Assembly (NCBI GenBank): GCA_025201865.1
Contig: MU603090.1
Location: 1-21,430 of the forward strand
Length of the DNA stretch: 21,430 nt
Direction of reading: 5' to 3'
Source of the DNA: Ramicandelaber brevisporus
Lineage: Eukaryota; Kickxellomycota; Ramicandelaberales; Ramicandelaberaceae
Of the stretch, positions 18,121-21,430 are shown piece after piece. Each line of letters opens with the position of its first letter. The stretch's first letter is position 1. The notes beneath the pieces were generated by a model, which worked only from the letters and a program-made list of their open reading frames with translations, did no database searches and was not told the DNA's origin. The position numbers and the translations under genes are program-made.

Positions 18121-18176
18121 TTCTCTTGTTCTCTTGTTCTCTTGTTCTTTTGGTCTCTTGGTCTCTTGGTCTCTTG
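18121..18176. repeat. Seven 8-bp units in the syntaxin B leader
   Basis: Three TTCTCTTG units, one TTCTTTTG and three GTCTCTTG units in perfect register, a two-stage expansion. The block is pyrimidine/T-rich and lies 71-126 bp upstream of the syntaxin B ATG, so it is probably promoter or 5' leader. Confidence 0.9.
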
Positions 18177-18246
18177 CTTGCCTTCTTGCTCTTTTCTCGT
18201 CAACCTTCCTTATTTATAATAATCGTTTACTCATTTCTGTTGAAGT

Positions 18247-19182
18247 ATGCCTCGAGATTTGCTGCAGCGTGCACGAGATGAACATAACTATGGTGGTGTT
18301 GGCAACACTGGAGACACTCCCCTGAACTCCTGGCCAGGCTATGAAGAGATTCATCTCGACTCCTTGAGCGCCGAGTTCTATGGAGCTGTCAACCGCATCA
18401 GCTCGGATTTGGAGTCTGCCCAGAACAAGCTCGATCGCGATATCCCAGGTGTCGAACAGCAGCTACAACGCGCATTCAGCGAGTCTGACAAACAGCAGCT
18501 CAGACAACAGCGCGATTCCATCGTAAACGACATTAAGCACATTCTGCAGTCAAGCAAGGCCAAGATTGGACAGCTGAATTCGGATGCTTCAAATGACAAG
18601 TCGATTGAGAAGCGTGAGCGCAAGAACCGGGTCAATCGCTGCACCGCGGTAATGGGCAAGATTCGCGACTTGACAAAGACATTGAGATTGGCCGAGAAGA
18701 ATTACCAAGACTGGACCAAACAGCAGATTGTGAAGCAGTTTAGAGTGGTGGAGCCTGGCATGTCAGAGCAGGAAGTGCACCAGGCGATTGACAATGGACA
18801 AGCGGGGAACATTTTCTCGCAAGCCGTCCTGCACTCGAATCGAATGGGCGAGGCTAACCGAGTGCTGCGGGATGTCCAGGACCGCCATCGTGATTTGCAG
18901 CAGCTCGAGCAGACCATTCTGCAGCTGGCCGAACTCTTCAACGAAATGTCGACCATGGTCAACAACCAGCAGGAGATCATCAACAACATCGAGGCACACG
19001 TGGATGATGCCGTGGTTAACATGGAAAAGGGAGGTGGGTTGCTGACGAAGGCAATCCAGAGTGCAAAAGCAGCTCGTCACAAAAGAAAGATTCTTGCAGT
19101 GATCATTTTTATCATTCTGGTGATTATTGGCATTGCCATATGGAGAGCCATTTGTAGCGGATCTGAATCCAAGTGCAAATAG
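18247..19182 (+). CDS. Sso/Psy1-type plasma-membrane syntaxin (Qa-SNARE), syntaxin B, intronless
   Basis: A 311-residue paralogue of syntaxin A, divergently oriented. MPRDLLQRAR corresponds to the 10-residue exon 1 of syntaxin A, but here it runs straight into the body without an intron and without the Gln-rich segment. The Habc domain covers about 37-170, including RAFSESDKQQLRQQRD and EKRERKNRVNRCT. The SNARE motif lies at about 207-268 with the zero-layer Gln in VNNQQE. A basic AARHKRK precedes the anchor at about 281-302. Unlike syntaxin A it carries a short tail after the anchor (CSGSESKCK), which would face outside the cytosol. Residues 199-258 are encoded by DNA nearly identical to syntaxin A, whereas the Habc region has diverged. 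The role in exocytic or developmental membrane fusion is by family. Confidence 0.94.
   Translation: MPRDLLQRARDEHNYGGVGNTGDTPLNSWPGYEEIHLDSLSAEFYGAVNRISSDLESAQNKLDRDIPGVEQQLQRAFSESDKQQLRQQRDSIVNDIKHILQSSKAKIGQLNSDASNDKSIEKRERKNRVNRCTAVMGKIRDLTKTLRLAEKNYQDWTKQQIVKQFRVVEPGMSEQEVHQAIDNGQAGNIFSQAVLHSNRMGEANRVLRDVQDRHRDLQQLEQTILQLAELFNEMSTMVNNQQEIINNIEAHVDDAVVNMEKGGGLLTKAIQSAKAARHKRKILAVIIFIILVIIGIAIWRAICSGSESKCK
18841..19020 (+). repeat. SNARE-core tract shared with syntaxin A (other arm of an inverted repeat)
   Basis: 180 bp with 177 matches to the reverse complement of 15265-15444. The 36 bp just upstream match at only 27 of 36, and the codons just downstream hardly match, so the near-identity has sharp edges. 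It encodes residues 199-258. Confidence 0.95.
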
Positions 19183-19287
19183 TATACAGGCAACTAATAG
19201 CAATCAACATTCATTTTAATCATTTTAATCATTGCGGAGTAGTGCTTTTGTTTTGTAACTGTGCTTTTTTGTTGTATTTAATTTGCT

Positions 19288-19964
19288 TTAGATTATAGAG
19301 AAGAAGCGAGGAGTGAGCATGCGACGGAATATGAGCAAGAGTAAAGCGGCAAGTAGTTCCATACAGCCAGAGAAGATGATCACAGGAACAAACGATGTTG
19401 GAGCAAGTTCCAACAGAGCGTTGACAACTGGGGTGAATACAATGTACGCTAAGCCAAACCCGACATACACGAACCCAATCACATTGGGTATCTTCTCCAT
19501 TGACCACGTTTGACAAACCAATGGGCTTGACACTGTAAAGAAGCAGCCACATGACGCTCCGTACAATGTACCAAAGACGATCAAGACACCAAATGCAGCG
19601 TTGGAGGGCAGCCAGATGGCCAAAATGCCCAGAGCCGCAAGGAGTCGAGATGCGATAATAATGTTGACGGGGCCAAGATAATCGGATGCGAGACCACCTA
19701 GTACAGCACCGCCCATTAGCCCGCCACAGATTGCCGCCACTGTTTGCGCACCGTGATCTGCCGACAAACCATTGCGGGTTGCGTACGCTGGAAGATTGTA
19801 AAAGATGGTGAAAAATGTACTTCCAGTTGCAGCAAATGCGGCGATAGCTACCAAGGCACGAGCATCTCGGAACAGCGACAAATCGATCAAAAATCCACCA
19901 AGCCACGCCAAGCCGTCGATCACCTTTACAAAGAAACCTTTTGGTGCCATTGCTGTCTTCTGTG

Positions 19965-20004
<40 letters not shown>

Positions 20005-20826
20005 TTGTTGCTGCTCACGCTTGATATCCTTGGAGCTACGCCATCCTGGAACAACAATAAAGTAAGTCAGTGGCAGCGCTAGTACACCAACAACAATAGC
20101 CATGTATCTCATCATTGCCGCCAATCCCTTGGCATCGATAATCTTCTGCATGATGATGGGAAACACTATTCCGCCAGCTCCGGATGCCGCTTGAATGAAA
20201 CCTGTAATCAACCCACGAAACTCCAATCCCATAACAGACGGTAGCATCACTGCTGGCAACGTCGAAAAGCATCCACCCAACCCGACCACGATACCATGAG
20301 CAATCAGCAGCAGCCACAATTTCGAGTCATCGTTTGCGGCGAACGAAGCCAAGAGCATTCCAACAACGCACAAAATTACTCCAAGAATAATGACGAACCG
20401 ATAGCCAAATCGATTTGTGAGAATACCGGCCGGAGCACCAGAAATGTTGAGAATACCTCGGTTTACGGTGCCAATATACTGGATCATACTCGAATCGTGG
20501 CCAATAATGACATCTGTAAAATGACGCTGGATAACACCATAGGAATTGATGTAAGATTCGGTGATGCCCATTGCCATACAACCTGCGATGATTACCAAAG
20601 CTGTGCGGAACGGCGTCAACGTTGAGGGGCTCGCTTTGGTCTTTTCGACAGCGCTGCAGCTACTGGTGCTAGCCGAGCTCTCGAGGATGTCGGCTATGCT
20701 TTCCTCGTCGACGCCGACCTGAGGTGGCCGAGATACGGTAGTCGTCATTGCGGTGCTTGCGCTTGCGCTTGAGTTTGAGTTTGAGTTTGAGTTTGAGTTT
20801 GAGTTTGAGGTTGGTAGAGCCGCCAT
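19288..20826 (-). CDS. MFS transporter, monocarboxylate-transporter-like
   Basis: A 512-residue major facilitator with about twelve membrane segments in two six-helix halves. The opening segment FRTALVIIAGCMAMGITESYINSYGVIQRHF resembles the MCT/SLC16-like fungal group, in which a small-acid or related substrate is usual; the substrate here is not determinable. Helix 4-5 carries GIVVGLGGCFSTLPAVMLPS, and FRGLITGFIQAASGAGGIVFPII follows. The N-terminus is disordered: an Asn-Ser dipeptide repeat encoded by a CTCAAA hexamer tract, then Ser/Thr-rich. The central cytosolic loop between helices 6 and 7 holds about 16 consecutive Gln (272-287). The start is the ATG at 20826 (MAALPTSN); the frame extends upstream only to a TTG. 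The gene is convergent with syntaxin B, with stops 105 bp apart, so 3' UTRs may overlap. Confidence 0.92.
19966..20013 (-). repeat. CAG/CAA tract coding about 16 Gln in the transporter loop
   Basis: Mixed CAG/CAA codons (CTG/TTG on the plus strand) in the loop between the two halves of the MFS transporter. Flanked by basic KRE and by PQKTAMAPKG. Confidence 0.9.
20771..20806 (-). repeat. (GAGTTT)6 hexanucleotide coding Asn-Ser repeats
   Basis: Six perfect units on the plus strand, read as alternating Asn and Ser codons in the transporter's N-terminal tail. It lies about 20-55 bp after the start codon. Confidence 0.92.
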
Positions 20827-21430
20827 ATCAACGCAGGTAGCGAAAAGGAAAGAAAGTGCTTTGTCTGCCAGGGGAGGAGAGAGCTGGTGCGAAGTGCAAG
20901 TGCACACAAAGGCGAGAGAGACACGATTCAAGCAAGGAGGGTGATTGTGTCTGGGAAGTGACTGAGAAGTGACTGGGACAACAATTCAAATCGTACCTGC
21001 TACGAATAAAAAAAGTTGGTGGTACAACTGATTGATTACGATCGGGTGAGCGACATGGCAACAGTAATGTCGAAATTAATGACTTGGTGGGTGTAAAAAA
21101 AAGAGCTGCCACTACAATTAATTGGCATCTCGTTTTTAATCGATTGTGGTGGTGGCATTGATACTACTTTGAAGATACAGACGTAAACCTTCAGGCAGCA
21201 TATCGCCAAATACACTGAGCGAAAACATTCGGTGGGAAGCGATTGCGGTAAGCCATGATGAGCGGCGGCGAGTGAGACAACCAGCTCGAGGTGGTGCCAG
21301 AATAGAGAAGCCACGGTCTGATAGAGACACAGCTAACAATCCGGTGGAACACGGCTACAACTTCATTGAGACACAGCTGACAATCCGGTGGAACACAGCT
21401 GCGACTTCATTGAGACACAGATGAAGATCC
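20827..21430. other. Upstream region of the transporter and repeat-bearing window edge
   Basis: No gene is firmly supported. The part next to 20826 should contain the transporter promoter; it holds two GAAGTGACTG units near 20955-20975. A minus-strand frame open from a stop at 21355-21357 to a stop at 21136 (about 72 codons, no ATG at its beginning) ends GLRLYLQSSINATTTID and could be the last exon of a gene entering from the right, but this is weak. Confidence 0.35.
21324..21430. repeat. 44-bp tandem repeat running off the window edge
   Basis: Units at 21324-21367 and 21368-21411 differ at four positions, all A/G differences on the plus strand; a third, more divergent partial copy begins at 21412. 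Each unit begins GAGACACAG and contains CAATCCGGTGGAACAC. Confidence 0.88.

Noticed and set aside
15265-19020. Treating the inverted SNARE tract as a transposon terminal inverted repeat
   Set aside because: The arms lie entirely inside homologous exons in the same reading frame and encode the SNARE core. There are no target-site duplications or transposase between them.
19229-19906. A 225-codon minus-strand frame within the transporter gene
   Set aside because: It overlaps the transporter in another frame; the transporter frame has clear MFS membrane segments, and this one has no recognisable protein features.

Overview
This window looks like nuclear DNA from an intron-poor fungus. The evidence is a Zn(II)2Cys6 transcription factor with the fungal-specific middle domain, a Mub1/SamB-type MYND protein, Sso-type plasma-membrane syntaxins, and a small secreted chitin-binding (hevein-like) protein. 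Nearly every gene is one uninterrupted reading frame. The one intron I can support has a GTATGT donor, a TACTGAC branch site and an AACAG acceptor. Spacers are full of microsatellites and pyrimidine-rich leaders, and several proteins carry Gln, Asn/Ser or Thr tracts. An early-diverging lineage such as Kickxellomycotina would fit, but that is a guess from style, not from a marker.

Layout, left to right: promoter and Zn2Cys6 activator (+, 390-3764); hevein-like secreted peptide (-, 3962-4225); cytosolic NADP-isocitrate dehydrogenase (-, 4522-5796); a 1.5 kb spacer; p23/Sba1 Hsp90 co-chaperone (-, 7280-7858); SDHAF3/Acn9 assembly factor (-, 8116-8583), divergent from a DUF167/YggU protein (+, 8653-9222); an unrecognised multi-pass membrane protein with four 123-bp tandem repeats (-, 9314-11098); Mub1 MYND protein (-, 11670-13394); a 1.7 kb gene-poor spacer; syntaxin A (-, two exons, 15118-16351); a doubtful small ORF (+, 17384-17983); syntaxin B (+, 18247-19182); an MCT-like MFS transporter (-, 19288-20826); and a repeat-bearing right edge.

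The genes are mostly unrelated housekeeping functions, not one pathway or a secondary-metabolite cluster. The tightest functional link is the divergent pair of syntaxin paralogues. Across 180 bp of the SNARE core they differ at only 3 positions, all synonymous, while the adjoining sequence has diverged, which looks like gene conversion. The other standout is the set of four practically identical 123-bp repeats inside a loop of the membrane protein. I found no tRNA, rRNA, CRISPR array, transposon or viral element, and nothing that clearly amounts to a new multi-gene system.
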